From positions 496,001 through 560,000 of the forward strand of contig NZ_CP047130.1 of assembly GCF_009832865.1 (NCBI RefSeq): DNA of 64,000 nucleotides, given 5' to 3'. How positions within the stretch are numbered: the first letter of the stretch is position 1; each line of letters opens with the position of its first letter. The position numbers and the translations under genes were made by a program. Positions 19,349-30,088 of the stretch are shown piece by piece. This stretch comes from Colwellia sp. 20A7 (lineage in GTDB: Bacteria; Pseudomonadota; Gammaproteobacteria; Enterobacterales; Alteromonadaceae). A model generated the notes under the pieces. It was not told the origin of the DNA. It made no database searches and saw only the letters and a program-made list of their open reading frames with translations.

Positions 19349-19984
19349 ATGAAGCAACTTATTTTGGCGTCTCAATCGCCTAGAAGAAAATCACTTTTAG
19401 CGCAATTAGGTTACCAATTTATTACCTTGCCTGCGAATATTGATGAATCTGTTTATTGTAATGAAAAACCTCAAGATTATGTGGTACGTTTGGCAAAAGA
19501 AAAAGCACAAACAATTTTTCTTGCTTTAACAGCAGAGCAACAAGACCAGACAATTGTTTTAGGCTCAGATACGAGTGTCGTTATTGATGGTGAAATCTTA
19601 GGGAAACCAATTGATGAAGCCGAATGTATAACCACCTTGATGCGGCTTGAAAATAAACAACATCAAGTATTAACTGCAATAGCGGTTATTTCTCAAGATC
19701 ATAAAAAACCAAAACAACATTTTAATGCAATAACTAAACTTGTAGAAACTCAAGTTCATTTTAAACCGTTAACTGTTGACGAAATTAAGCGTTATTGGAA
19801 TACGGGAGAGCCGTGTGATAAAGCTGGTTCTTATGCTATCCAGGGAATTGGTGGGCAATTTGTAACGACTATTAATGGCAGTTACTCAGCTGTTGTTGGA
19901 TTACCTTTATATGAAACAGCACAATTGTTAGCTCAAGTAGCTTTGCCATCAAGCATTAACAAGGGATTAATATCAAATGAGTAG
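19349..19984 (+). CDS. maf: Maf-family nucleoside triphosphate pyrophosphatase (YhdE type)
   Basis: 211 residues. Maf/YhdE proteins hydrolyse non-canonical or excess dTTP/UTP to the monophosphate, and are linked to septum control. LASQSPRRKSLLAQLGY is the N-terminal nucleotide motif; GSDTSVVIDGEILGKP and the GSYAIQGIGGQFV segment carry catalytic residues. Its place between mreD and rng matches E. coli yhdE. The stop overlaps the rng start. Confidence 0.95.
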   Translation: MKQLILASQSPRRKSLLAQLGYQFITLPANIDESVYCNEKPQDYVVRLAKEKAQTIFLALTAEQQDQTIVLGSDTSVVIDGEILGKPIDEAECITTLMRLENKQHQVLTAIAVISQDHKKPKQHFNAITKLVETQVHFKPLTVDEIKRYWNTGEPCDKAGSYAIQGIGGQFVTTINGSYSAVVGLPLYETAQLLAQVALPSSINKGLISNE

Positions 19985-21434
19985 TGAATTATTAATCAAT
20001 GTAACACCGAGCGAAACGCGAGTAGCGTTAATTGAGCATGGTTCTTTGCAGGAAGTTCATATTGAGCGAGAAGCGAAACGTGGCATTGTTTCAAATATAT
20101 ATTTAGGGAAAGTCATTCGAGTTTTACCTGGTATGCAAGCAGCTTTTATCGATATAGGTTTAGATAAGGCAGCATTCTTACATGCATCAGACATTAACTC
20201 TAAACTTATTTTAAATGAAGAAACTGAACAGGTACCTGATATTCGAGCTTTGGTTCATGAAGGTCAACTTTTAATGGTACAAGTGGTAAAAGATCCACTT
20301 GGTTCAAAAGGTGCTCGTTTAACCACAGATATTACTATCGCATCTCGCTATTTAGTCTTAATGCCGCATTCAAGTCATGCTGGCATATCTCAACGTATTG
20401 AAGATATAGGTGAACGTAAGCGGTTGAAAAGCATTGTAAGCCCTTATTGTGATGAGGAACAAGGCTTTATAGTTCGCACCGCAGGAGAAGGGGCTGGTGA
20501 GGAAGAATTAAAACATGATGCTGAGTTTTTGCGAAGAGTTTGGAAAAAAGTTCAAGAACGAAAAAAACGTAAGCAGGTAGATCTTCCCCTCTACCAAGAT
20601 CTGTCTTTATCGTTACGAGTATTAAGAGATTTTGTCGGTGTTAAATTTGAACGAATTCGCGTTGATTCTAAATTAACATACGAGCAACTTAGAAGTTTTA
20701 CTGAAGAGTTTATTCCTGAGTTAACACAAGTAATGGAATATTACCCGGGTGAAAGACCTATTTTTGATTTGTTTTCTGTTGAAGTAGAAATACAGCGCGC
20801 TTTACATCGTAAAATTGAATTAAAGTCAGGTGGACATTTAGTTATTGATCAAACAGAAGCAATGACTACCATTGATATCAATACTGGTGCCTTTGTTGGA
20901 CATCGAAATCTTGAAGATACTATTTTTAGTACAAACATTGAAGCTACACAAGCGATTGCACGCCAATTAAGGTTGAGAAACCTTGGCGGGATAATTATTG
21001 TTGATTTCATTGATATGCATAACGAAGATCATAAGCGTCGGGTGTTAAATAGTTTAGAAATGGCGATGGCAAAAGATAACGTTAAATTTAGTGTTCATGG
21101 CTTTTCTTCACTAGGGCTGGTGGAAATGACACGTAAGCGCACTAGAGAAAGTTTAGAGCATGTTTTATGTGGAGAATGCCCTGTTTGTACTGGACGTGGT
21201 AATCTAAAAACTGTTGAAACAGTATGTTTTGAAATTTTACGTGAAATAGTACGAGTAAACCGTGCTCATGATGCAGATAAGTTTATTGTTTATGCTTCTT
21301 CTGCTGTTAGTGATTTTCTTGTTAATGATGAATTCCATATTTTGGCCGAAGTTGAAGTTTTTATTGGAAAGTCCATTAAAGTTCAAACTGAAGCTATGTA
21401 TTCTCAAGAACAATTTGATGTTGTAATGATGTAG
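19977..21434 (+). CDS. rng: Ribonuclease G
   Basis: 485 residues, endoribonuclease for 16S rRNA 5'-end maturation and mRNA decay. It lacks the long C-terminal scaffold of RNase E, consistent with RNase G. An S1 domain (~38-128) is followed by the catalytic DNase I-like region: TTIDINTGAFVG and IIIVDFIDM hold the metal-binding aspartates, and CGECPVCTGRG is the zinc-link. The start overlaps maf by 8 bases. Confidence 0.97.
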   Translation: MSSELLINVTPSETRVALIEHGSLQEVHIEREAKRGIVSNIYLGKVIRVLPGMQAAFIDIGLDKAAFLHASDINSKLILNEETEQVPDIRALVHEGQLLMVQVVKDPLGSKGARLTTDITIASRYLVLMPHSSHAGISQRIEDIGERKRLKSIVSPYCDEEQGFIVRTAGEGAGEEELKHDAEFLRRVWKKVQERKKRKQVDLPLYQDLSLSLRVLRDFVGVKFERIRVDSKLTYEQLRSFTEEFIPELTQVMEYYPGERPIFDLFSVEVEIQRALHRKIELKSGGHLVIDQTEAMTTIDINTGAFVGHRNLEDTIFSTNIEATQAIARQLRLRNLGGIIIVDFIDMHNEDHKRRVLNSLEMAMAKDNVKFSVHGFSSLGLVEMTRKRTRESLEHVLCGECPVCTGRGNLKTVETVCFEILREIVRVNRAHDADKFIVYASSAVSDFLVNDEFHILAEVEVFIGKSIKVQTEAMYSQEQFDVVMM

Positions 21435-21486
21435 TGTCAGCGCTGCTTATATCAAACAACAGATCTGATTAGAGGAAGAGTTATTA

Positions 21487-24400
21487 ATGTCGATTGCAAG
21501 CGTATCTAACCGTTGGCTTAACCGTCTTTATAAAATATTGGCTATTATGCTGGTATTGTTAGCGGTATTGATTAGCGCGTTTCGCTTGTTCCTCCCTTAT
21601 GTTGAAAATTATAAGCAAGATTTTCAAGACTACATAAATACAAAAAACCAAACCAACATTGTTATTGGTGGCTTAGGAATGAGCTGGCAACTATCTGGAC
21701 CAACATTAATCGCCAATAACGTTACTTTAGTCGAAACTAACGGTGCTTATGTTTATGTTGACCATTTAGAAGTTGAAATTGATTTTTGGGCAACATTAAC
21801 CAAACGAAACTTGATATCAAATAATTTAATACTTGATGGTGCTATTGTTACATTACAAAAAAACATTTGGCGTACACAAGAAAAAGATATAAATGATAAG
21901 CCACTTGATGGTTTTGAACGAATTGCTGATATTTTTTTAAATCAGATTAATCGTTTTTCTCTAAAAAACAGTGATATAGCAATAGAGAGTGATTCACTGA
22001 AACAGAAGTTTAGAGTGAATAATTTAGATTGGTTAAATCTTGGCGATCGTCATCAAGCGCAAGGTAATATTATTGTTGATGAATTAAGTTCAAACAATTT
22101 AAGCCTGAAAATAGATATTAATGGGCATTCAATTGATGAGTTGGAAGGTATTATTTATGTTGATGCAAATCATCTAGATATTACACCTTGGCTTGATAAT
22201 ATTTTAACCATTGATAATGATCAAATTAAAACTGATATTGGGTTTTCAGCTTGGTTGCAAGTAAATAATGGCGGCGTTGAACGTTTACAATTATCGTTAA
22301 ATGATAACTTTATTAGTTGGCAAGAAAACGCCCAAAATGATGGTGAAGTAGAACAAAAATCTCATTTACTAAAGTTAAGTGCTGGTCAGTTATTACTTGT
22401 TGAAGGGAAGGATCCTGAAAGCTTTAAGCTGTATAGCACACCTATGTTATTGCAACTAGATGTAGACGCAGTAGAAGAATACACAGTGCAAATGACTAAA
22501 ACTGCTCAAGATTATTATATTTACCTCTCCTATTTAGATTTATCTTTAATTAGTCACCTATCACCCTTATTTATTGAGTCTCCAAGTAAACAAGCATTGA
22601 TGTCTAACTTAAATATTAGCGGTCAAGCAAGTGATGCTTTTTTCAAAAAAACATCACTCGATATTCAAGCTGTTGCTAATTTTAGCGATGTGTCGACTAA
22701 GTATAGTCAAGGAATACCCGGTGTTGATCATGTTTCAGGTTCGCTTAGTTATAATCAACAGCACTTAAATGTAAATTTTGCTGCAGAGCAAGGGGCTTTA
22801 GATTTTAATAAACATCTTGTTGCACCTGTCCCTTATGATTCATTGAAAGCAATAATTGACTTATCAATGATGGAAACTGGTTGGCAATTGAAGATTAATA
22901 ATGTTGAGCTCTATTCTACAGAATTAGTATTAGCTGCCGATTTAACTATAAACTCCCCCACCAATGATGCAATGACTATGTCGTTATTAGCGAATATAAC
23001 GGAGGGGGACGCTAGTAAAACTGGGCATTATTATCCGCTAACAGCAATGAGTGATAATCTAGTTACCTATTTAAATGGCGCTTTAGTTGATGGCAAGATA
23101 AATCAAGCTCAGGTATTAATAAATGGAGAGCTAGGTAAATTTCCTTTTATTGATAATTCAGGCACATTTATTGTTGATGCTGAACTAGAAGAGGCAACAT
23201 TCAAATTTGATGATAGTTGGCCAGCGATAAAGGATTTATCTGCAAATTTGAACTTTACTAATAATAGTATGTTAATTACTGGGCGTTCAGGTAGCCTAAC
23301 CGGACTTAATGTGGCTGGAGTTCAAGTCGCTATAGATGATTTAACTCATGACAAAGTTTTAACAGTAGATACCTTAATTGAAGATTCTTCAGCCATTAAT
23401 ATTGCTAATTTAATGACTAAAAGCTCTCTTAAAAATAGTGTAGGTAGTGTCTTACAGCAATTAAATGTTGGTGGAAACATTAATGGTGAGTTTCATTTAG
23501 CTTTACCATTTGACGCAACTGAAAAGGTATTGGCTAGTGGTATTGTTAATTTTGTGAATAATACCGTTTCTTTACAAACGCCGAGAATGGATTTTGAGAA
23601 AGTAAATGGGCAATTAACGTTTGAAAATGATTTTATTACTACAAATAATTTGTCACTTATCTGGCGTGGTTTACCATTAGAAATAGTCGTGAACGGAATT
23701 GATAAAACAGATTATTATAATACAGATATAGCGCTTAAAGCTGATTGGCGTAACGATGCTTGGTTACAACATGTATCACCTGATTTGCAAAAGTATTTCG
23801 ATGGACAATTGCAGCTTCAAGGCGATTTATCTTTGTATCAGCATCATGGTGGTGGTTTTTCTTATCAATTTAATCTTGATTCAAATTTAGAACCATTACA
23901 AATTAAGTTTCCTGAGCCCTATTATAAATTAGCTAAAACTAAGGTTCCTTTACAAATAGAAATAAAGGGGCAATTAGATGAATCAGTTTTTAACGCAACC
24001 TATGGTGATAACCTCAGTTTTTTTGGTGTTTTAGATCATAATACTAACCACTTTGCTAGAGCACATATTGTTCTTGGCAATGAAAAAATGCTCTTACCAA
24101 TGAATGGTTTTCATATTACGAGCAACTTAGGTGACGTTATTGCTAGTGAATGGCAGCCCTTTATTTCTGATATTATTAGTAGTACTTCTCAAGTGAAAAA
24201 ACCGCCAAATGTTGATGGTACGATTGAACCATCGGTAGGGTTATTTTCTAACCCTGAGCGTATTCGTGGAACGATAGAAAACTTAGCGGTACTAGGACAA
24301 AATCTTCATAATGTTTCTTTTAACTTATTAGATAAAACGAATTGGTGGTTATTAGAGCTTAATGCTAAAGAAACACGTAGTCAGATTAAGATTTATCCAA

Positions 24401-25524
24401 GCTGGCTCGAGCAAGGACTTGATATTAATGCAGACTTTCTTTATTTAACAAGTGGTACAACAATAAATACAAATGAAAAAGTAGCTCAAAAAGCAAATAG
24501 CTTAGCTATGACTGGATTAACCAGCGAAAATGTTTTTGCCAACATACCCAAGATGAATTTTGTTTGCGAACGTTGTTTAGTCGACGACTTAAATTTGGGA
24601 AGTGTTAAGTTTGATTTGATACGTACTGATGACAATGTGATTAAAATAGAAAACTTTCAAGCTAAGCGTGAACAAGCTGAATTTAGCTTATCAGGTGAAT
24701 GGCAGAAGGTTGGTGACACTTCAAAAACCATGGTCTCGGGAATCTTATCGTTAAAAAATATTGAATATGAATTAGAACAGCTAGGTTATGCGTCTATTAT
24801 ACGTGATAGCGGTGGTAAACTTGATTTTGATTTAAATTGGCAAGGTGGTCCTCAAGATTTTGATTTAAGTCAACTTAATGGGGATCTTAAAGCTGATATA
24901 GATGATGGTTACTTAGCTGATGTGAGTGACAAGGCACGTATTTTTTCTGTATTAAGCTTACAATCTATTGTACGTAAGCTAACGTTAGATTTTAGAGATA
25001 TTTTTAGTGATGGTATGTTTTATAAAGATATTGAAGGCGAATATCATATAAAAGAAGGTGTTTTATATACTGATAATACCCGTATGAATGGCTCCGCAGG
25101 GAATTTATATATTAAAGGTAATACTAGTTTTGTAAATAACACCCTTGATTATAAAATGTCTTATAAGCCTAACCTAACTTCTAGCCTACCAGTACTTGCA
25201 TGGATAGCGACATTAAATCCAGTTGTATTTTTAGCAGGGGTAGCAATAGACCAAGTGATTACTTCACAAGTCGTTTCTGAATTTAACTTTGAGTTAACGG
25301 GGGATGTGAGTGATCCTAATTTTAAAGAAGTGAATCGCAAGAGTCGGGATGTCAGTGTTGGCCGTTCAAAGCCTCCAGAATTTGTGGATAATACAGATAA
25401 GGTTGAAGGTAAAACGAATACAAAGTCTTTTAAAGAACCTCAATCACCTAGCTTACTTGAGCAAGAATATAAACAAGACCCATATAATGACAATAAACCA
25501 CTTGAGGAGTTAAATGATGATTAA
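21487..25524 (+). CDS. yhdP: YhdP-family AsmA-like lipid-transport protein
   Basis: 1345 residues with one N-terminal inner-membrane helix (~17-38) and a very long periplasmic part rich in beta-strand, ending in the AsmA-like C-terminal domain (RIFSVLSLQSIVRKLTLDFRD near 1150). YhdP, with TamB and YdbH, is a bridge-like protein that moves phospholipid from inner to outer membrane. The acidic C-terminal tail is variable. It lies between rng and a nitrilase gene before tldD, the conserved order. GAGGAAGAG precedes the ATG. Confidence 0.93.
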   Translation: MSIASVSNRWLNRLYKILAIMLVLLAVLISAFRLFLPYVENYKQDFQDYINTKNQTNIVIGGLGMSWQLSGPTLIANNVTLVETNGAYVYVDHLEVEIDFWATLTKRNLISNNLILDGAIVTLQKNIWRTQEKDINDKPLDGFERIADIFLNQINRFSLKNSDIAIESDSLKQKFRVNNLDWLNLGDRHQAQGNIIVDELSSNNLSLKIDINGHSIDELEGIIYVDANHLDITPWLDNILTIDNDQIKTDIGFSAWLQVNNGGVERLQLSLNDNFISWQENAQNDGEVEQKSHLLKLSAGQLLLVEGKDPESFKLYSTPMLLQLDVDAVEEYTVQMTKTAQDYYIYLSYLDLSLISHLSPLFIESPSKQALMSNLNISGQASDAFFKKTSLDIQAVANFSDVSTKYSQGIPGVDHVSGSLSYNQQHLNVNFAAEQGALDFNKHLVAPVPYDSLKAIIDLSMMETGWQLKINNVELYSTELVLAADLTINSPTNDAMTMSLLANITEGDASKTGHYYPLTAMSDNLVTYLNGALVDGKINQAQVLINGELGKFPFIDNSGTFIVDAELEEATFKFDDSWPAIKDLSANLNFTNNSMLITGRSGSLTGLNVAGVQVAIDDLTHDKVLTVDTLIEDSSAINIANLMTKSSLKNSVGSVLQQLNVGGNINGEFHLALPFDATEKVLASGIVNFVNNTVSLQTPRMDFEKVNGQLTFENDFITTNNLSLIWRGLPLEIVVNGIDKTDYYNTDIALKADWRNDAWLQHVSPDLQKYFDGQLQLQGDLSLYQHHGGGFSYQFNLDSNLEPLQIKFPEPYYKLAKTKVPLQIEIKGQLDESVFNATYGDNLSFFGVLDHNTNHFARAHIVLGNEKMLLPMNGFHITSNLGDVIASEWQPFISDIISSTSQVKKPPNVDGTIEPSVGLFSNPERIRGTIENLAVLGQNLHNVSFNLLDKTNWWLLELNAKETRSQIKIYPSWLEQGLDINADFLYLTSGTTINTNEKVAQKANSLAMTGLTSENVFANIPKMNFVCERCLVDDLNLGSVKFDLIRTDDNVIKIENFQAKREQAEFSLSGEWQKVGDTSKTMVSGILSLKNIEYELEQLGYASIIRDSGGKLDFDLNWQGGPQDFDLSQLNGDLKADIDDGYLADVSDKARIFSVLSLQSIVRKLTLDFRDIFSDGMFYKDIEGEYHIKEGVLYTDNTRMNGSAGNLYIKGNTSFVNNTLDYKMSYKPNLTSSLPVLAWIATLNPVVFLAGVAIDQVITSQVVSEFNFELTGDVSDPNFKEVNRKSRDVSVGRSKPPEFVDNTDKVEGKTNTKSFKEPQSPSLLEQEYKQDPYNDNKPLEELNDD

Positions 25525-26347
25525 ACTCAGTGCTATTCAACTTAACTCTAAAGCAAATGTTGAACATAATTTACAAGTTATAGAGCAAGAGCTTATAAAG
25601 TTAACGAGTCAGAGTACATTAGCAACTAATCATAAGCATATTGTGGTTTTACCTGAATGTTGTTTGTTTTTTGGCGCAAAAGATAATGCTCAGTTATCAC
25701 TTGCACAGGAGTCACACGCTAATAATGACCTGCAGGTTGCATTAGGTGCTTTAGCGAAAAAGTATGAAGTAACACTTATTGCTGGCTCAATTCCGTTGTT
25801 AACTGCTGAAGGCAATAAATTTACCAATAGTAGTTGTGCTTTTAATTCAAACGGAACATTAATAGGTCGTTATGATAAAATACATTTATTCGATGTAAAT
25901 GTTGCAGACAGTGAAAAAACTTATTGTGAATCACGATTTACTCAAGCAGGTAATAAACTCTGTATAGTAAAAACACCTTCCGTGAATATAGGTTTAACGA
26001 TATGCTTTGATCTACGTTTTCCAATACTATATCAAAAGCTAACAGTAATGGGAGCTGACATTATTACCGTACCGAGTGCTTTTACTCGTGTCACTGGTAA
26101 AGCTCATTGGCAAACCCTACTGCAAGCAAGAGCGATAGAAAATCAAGTTTATATTATTGCTGCAGGACAGGAAGGTGTACATGAAAATGGAAGAGAAACC
26201 TGGGGGCATTCAATGATTATTAGCCCTTGGGGTGAGATTTTAGCTTCCATTGAAGAAGGTGAGGGAATTATTAGTAGTGATTTCATCCCACAAGAAATTA
26301 AACGAATACGATCAAGTATGCCTTTAATGCATACTGCTGAAACCTAA
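25514..26347 (+). CDS. Carbon-nitrogen hydrolase, Nit2-like (deaminated glutathione / omega-amidase type)
   Basis: 277 residues of the nitrilase superfamily. The catalytic triad is visible as E in VLPECCLFF, K in GRYDKIHLFD and C in GLTICFDLRFP. The closest characterised group hydrolyses deaminated glutathione or omega-amido acids, a metabolite-repair function; the substrate here is inferred. It overlaps the yhdP stop by 11 bases (ATGATGATTAA) and precedes tldD by 18 bases. Confidence 0.88.
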   Translation: MMIKLSAIQLNSKANVEHNLQVIEQELIKLTSQSTLATNHKHIVVLPECCLFFGAKDNAQLSLAQESHANNDLQVALGALAKKYEVTLIAGSIPLLTAEGNKFTNSSCAFNSNGTLIGRYDKIHLFDVNVADSEKTYCESRFTQAGNKLCIVKTPSVNIGLTICFDLRFPILYQKLTVMGADIITVPSAFTRVTGKAHWQTLLQARAIENQVYIIAAGQEGVHENGRETWGHSMIISPWGEILASIEEGEGIISSDFIPQEIKRIRSSMPLMHTAET

Positions 26348-26365
26348 TGTTAAGTTGAGTGATAA

Positions 26366-27820
26366 ATGAATAATGTTGAACAAGTTTTACTAGCTGATAG
26401 TCATATTGATGATGATATTTTATTTAAAACATTAAATAGTATGATGGGGCGTCAAGTTGATTTTGCTGACCTTTATTTCCAATCTAGTCAGCATGAATCA
26501 TGGATGCTAGAAGACGGTATCGTTAAAGAAGGCTCTTATAATATTGAGCGAGGCGTTGGTGTACGTGCTATATCAGGCGAGAAAACAGGTTTTGCTTATT
26601 CTGATGATATATCACCGTTAGCCTTACAGCAGGCGGCAGATGCAGCTAAAGGTATTGCTGATGCAGGGCAAGGCGGACAAGTTCAAGCGTTTAAACGTCA
26701 GTCTCCAATTAAGGTTTATCAGTCAGTAGAACCACTAGGTAGTTTAACACAATCACAAAAAATTGATTTATTACATCAGGTCGAAGCACATGCTAGACAA
26801 GTTGATAGTCGAGTAAGTCAGGTAATAGTGAGCCTTTCAGGTGTTTATGAAAAAGTGTTAGTAGCAGCAAGTGATGGTACTTATGGCACTGATATTCGAC
26901 CTTTAGTACGTTTGAATTGCTCTGTTTTAGTCGAAGATAACGGTAAACGTGAACGAGCAAGCTCTGGTGGCGGTGCTAGAACTGATTATAGTTACTTTTT
27001 TGAATCAGTATCAACGAATACAACGCAAGGAAAGCCTCGTTATTTAACTTACGCAGAAGAAGCAGTACGTCAAGCCTTGGTTAATTTGGTTGCTGTTGAT
27101 GCACCTGCAGGCACTTTTCCTGTGGTACTTGGCGCAGGCTGGCCGGGTGTATTATTGCATGAAGCGGTAGGTCACGGTTTAGAAGGTGATTTTAACCGTA
27201 AAGGCTCTTCAACTTTTTCAGGTAAAGTTGGCAGTAAGGTGTGTTCAGAGCTTTGTACTATTGTTGATGATGGTACTATGGCAAATCGTCGTGGTTCAGT
27301 GAATATAGATGATGAAGGTACACCGGGACAATATAATGTCTTAATTGAAAAAGGAATTTTAAAAGGCTATATGCAAGATAAGCATAATGCTTCATTAATG
27401 GGTGTAAAACCAACAGGTAATGGCCGACGTGAATCTTATGCTCATTTACCTATGCCACGTATGACTAATACTTATATGCTAGCAGGAGAGTCTGATCCTG
27501 AAGATATTATTAAATCTGTTAAAAAAGGAATTTATGCACCTAATTTTGCTGGCGGACAAGTAGATATAACTTCAGGAAAGTTTGTATTTACTAGTTCAGA
27601 AGCTTATTTAATTGAAAATGGAGAAATTACTACACCAATCAAGGGAGCTACTTTAATTGGTAGTGGACCAGAAGCAATGAAGAATGTTTCTATGGTAGGT
27701 AATGATCTTAAACTCGATGCTGGCGTTGGTGTGTGTGGTAAAGATGGTCAAAGTTTACCTGTTGGTGTTGGACAGCCGACCTTGCGGGTTGATGGAATTA
27801 CTATTGGTGGTACTCAATAG
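26366..27820 (+). CDS. tldD: Metalloprotease subunit TldD
   Basis: 484 residues. TldD forms a heterodimeric zinc protease with PmbA/TldE that degrades unfolded peptides, CcdA antitoxin and processes microcin B17-like peptides. The zinc motif [11 protein letters not shown] (HExxxH) is intact near residue 264. The partner gene pmbA lies 0.8 kb downstream, separated by darP on the other strand. Complete and of normal length. Confidence 0.97.
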   Translation: MNNVEQVLLADSHIDDDILFKTLNSMMGRQVDFADLYFQSSQHESWMLEDGIVKEGSYNIERGVGVRAISGEKTGFAYSDDISPLALQQAADAAKGIADAGQGGQVQAFKRQSPIKVYQSVEPLGSLTQSQKIDLLHQVEAHARQVDSRVSQVIVSLSGVYEKVLVAASDGTYGTDIRPLVRLNCSVLVEDNGKRERASSGGGARTDYSYFFESVSTNTTQGKPRYLTYAEEAVRQALVNLVAVDAPAGTFPVVLGAGWPGVLLHEAVGHGLEGDFNRKGSSTFSGKVGSKVCSELCTIVDDGTMANRRGSVNIDDEGTPGQYNVLIEKGILKGYMQDKHNASLMGVKPTGNGRRESYAHLPMPRMTNTYMLAGESDPEDIIKSVKKGIYAPNFAGGQVDITSGKFVFTSSEAYLIENGEITTPIKGATLIGSGPEAMKNVSMVGNDLKLDAGVGVCGKDGQSLPVGVGQPTLRVDGITIGGTQ

Positions 27821-27951
27821 AAAAGAGCTATTAGTTACGAATTTTGAAAACCAAATATTCATCATATTTTGTTTTTGAAATTCGACCCTAATATAGCGTC
27901 TTCTTCTATCTTTTAGTCAGTTGCTTGCCGCTTTCTAATGCAACACTACTG

Positions 27952-28476
27952 TTAACTAGTCTCTTTTAGGTAATCAAATAAGTTTCTGTAATGCTTACCT
28001 AACTTTTCCGCTTTTTTCTCTTTAGCCGCATGGCGAACCAATTGTTTAAGTTTTTGGCGATCCATCTGTTCAAACTCTGCTAATAAACTTTCAATAGCGC
28101 CATTGCCTTGTTCTATTAATTCATCTCTTAAATTTTCTAAACGAACAAACTTAGCTGTTGCTTGTTGATGCTTATTTGCCATAACGTCAATGGCTTGATG
28201 AATAGGTTCAAGATCCGTTTCAAGTAATATTTTTGCAATATGTCGAATATGACGGCGAAGTGCTTCATGTTTGTTTCTAATTTTATCAGCAACGACCATT
28301 GCATCTTTTAAGTCGTCACTAAGTGGAATTAGGCTACGTTGATGTTTCGACATCTCCACCAAAGACTGAGCGAAATCTTGCAATCTATGCATTTCTCTCT
28401 TTATTTCTGTTTTACTTTTTAATTCTTCGTCCATTTCTGGTGTTAAGTCGTCGATATCGTTGGCTGACTGGGGCAT
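27952..28476 (-). CDS. darP: Ribosome-associated protein DarP (YjgA)
   Basis: 174 residues, helical and highly charged. DarP/YjgA associates with the late 50S precursor and helps assembly of the peptidyl-transferase region. SKTEIKREMHRLQDFAQSLVEM near the start, with the RRHIRHIAKILLETDLEPI segment, is characteristic. It is divergent from pmbA, exactly as yjgA-pmbA are arranged in E. coli, and converges on tldD. Confidence 0.93.
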   Translation of the reverse strand: MPQSANDIDDLTPEMDEELKSKTEIKREMHRLQDFAQSLVEMSKHQRSLIPLSDDLKDAMVVADKIRNKHEALRRHIRHIAKILLETDLEPIHQAIDVMANKHQQATAKFVRLENLRDELIEQGNGAIESLLAEFEQMDRQKLKQLVRHAAKEKKAEKLGKHYRNLFDYLKETS

Positions 28477-28627
28477 AATGGTTACTAATGTAATTTATAT
28501 AAATATTGCCTTTATTATAGCCTGATTTTAAATGCGCAAAAACTAATAAAGTAATATTTTAAATCTAAACCTTAGCTTAAATCTTAATTTAAACTCAAAA
28601 CGCAGCAAATAAGTAGATAAAAACATT

Positions 28628-30007
28628 ATGACGAAAGTAAATCAACCTATGGATCCATTAATTGAACAACTTGGCCAAGTAAAAAAACGAGTGGCTAAAG
28701 TTCTTGAACTTGCTAAATCTTTAGGCGCTGATGGTGCTGAAGTAGCTATGAGTCGTCAACAAGGGTTAAGTGTTGGTACACGTCTTGGTGAAGTTGAAAA
28801 TGTAGAGTTTACTAATGACGGTGCTTTAGGCATAACTGTTTATCAACAAGGCCGTAAGGGGAGCGCATCAACGGCTGATTTATCAGAAAAGGCACTGACT
28901 CAAGCAGTTGAAGCTGCTGTTAATATTGCTAAATATACGTCTGTTGATGATTGCTCGGGTTTAGCCGATAAAGAATTGCTTGCAATGAAGCCACTGGACT
29001 TAGATTTATATTACCCTAAAGACCTAAGCACTGAACAAGCGATAGAAATAGCTAAGGAGTGTGAACGTAGTGCCTTAGATAGTGATAAACGCATAACAAA
29101 TTCAGATGGTGCTAATCTAGATTGTTTTTCGGGTTTTAAAGTTTATGGCAATAGTCATGGTCAGTTGGTTGCTTACCCTAGTTCAAGACATAGCATAAGC
29201 TGTGTTGTGATTGCAGGTAGCGGTGATGACATGCAGCGTGATTATGCCTACGATGTTAATCGTGACTTTTCACTATTAGATAGCGGTGTAGATATTGGCG
29301 CAAAAGCGGCGAGCGAAGTTATATCACGCTTAAATCCACAAAAGTTATCTACTATGAAAGTTCCGGTGTTGTTTCGTTCTGATATCGCCAATACAGTTTG
29401 GGGACATTTTATTGCTGCAATTAGCGGCGGTAACTTATACCGTAAATCATCATTTTTGATGGATGCTATAGGCAAGGATGTTTTTCCTAATTTTTTATCC
29501 ATTTATGAACGTCCTCATATTGCTAAAGCATTGGCTAGTAGCGCATTCGACAGTGAAGGTGTATTGACTCAAGACCGAGATATAATTACCAATGGTGAAC
29601 TGCAAACATACCTTTTAACAAGTTACTCCGCACGTAAGCTAGGCTTAACGACTACCGGACATGCTGGCGGAATTCATAACTGGTTAGTAAAAGATAAAAA
29701 TATAGCCTCAAAAGGCAGTAAAGCTGCAGATTTTGATGCTATGTTAAAAACGTTAGGCACAGGTTTATTAGTGACTGAGTTGATGGGACAAGGGGTAAAC
29801 GTTGTTAATGGCGATTATTCTCGCGGAGCCGCAGGTTTTTGGGTAGAGAATGGTGTTATCGCTTATCCGGTAAGTGAAATTACTATTGCAGGTAACTTAG
29901 ATAAAATGTTTAAAGGCATTGTTGCCGTTGGCTCTGATCTTGATAGACACGGTAGTATTAGTACTGGTTCAATATTAATTGATGAGATGCAAGTAGCTGG
30001 TCAATAA
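28628..30007 (+). CDS. pmbA: Metalloprotease subunit PmbA (TldE)
   Basis: 459 residues, partner of TldD. The family fold is present (GADGAEVAMSRQQGLSVGTR, GRKGSASTADLS, TTTGHAGGIHNW, LVTELMGQGVNVVNGDYSRG), but the HExxxH zinc motif of TldD is absent, as expected for this non-catalytic subunit. The stop is followed by a hairpin shared with the convergent mgtE gene. Confidence 0.96.
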   Translation: MTKVNQPMDPLIEQLGQVKKRVAKVLELAKSLGADGAEVAMSRQQGLSVGTRLGEVENVEFTNDGALGITVYQQGRKGSASTADLSEKALTQAVEAAVNIAKYTSVDDCSGLADKELLAMKPLDLDLYYPKDLSTEQAIEIAKECERSALDSDKRITNSDGANLDCFSGFKVYGNSHGQLVAYPSSRHSISCVVIAGSGDDMQRDYAYDVNRDFSLLDSGVDIGAKAASEVISRLNPQKLSTMKVPVLFRSDIANTVWGHFIAAISGGNLYRKSSFLMDAIGKDVFPNFLSIYERPHIAKALASSAFDSEGVLTQDRDIITNGELQTYLLTSYSARKLGLTTTGHAGGIHNWLVKDKNIASKGSKAADFDAMLKTLGTGLLVTELMGQGVNVVNGDYSRGAAGFWVENGVIAYPVSEITIAGNLDKMFKGIVAVGSDLDRHGSISTGSILIDEMQVAGQ

Positions 30008-30023
30008 CCTATAGATTGAGCTT

Positions 30024-30063
30024 TAAGCAGTAAGAGCCGAGTGTATTATGTTCTTACTGCTTA
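30024..30063. terminator. Hairpin between convergent pmbA and mgtE
   Basis: TAAGCAGTAAGA (30024-30035) and TCTTACTGCTTA (30052-30063) form a perfect 12-bp stem with a 16-base loop between convergent stops. U tracts are weak on both sides, so efficiency as a terminator is uncertain. Confidence 0.6.
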
Positions 30064-30088
30064 TGATTATTACAACCAAAGTAAAAGG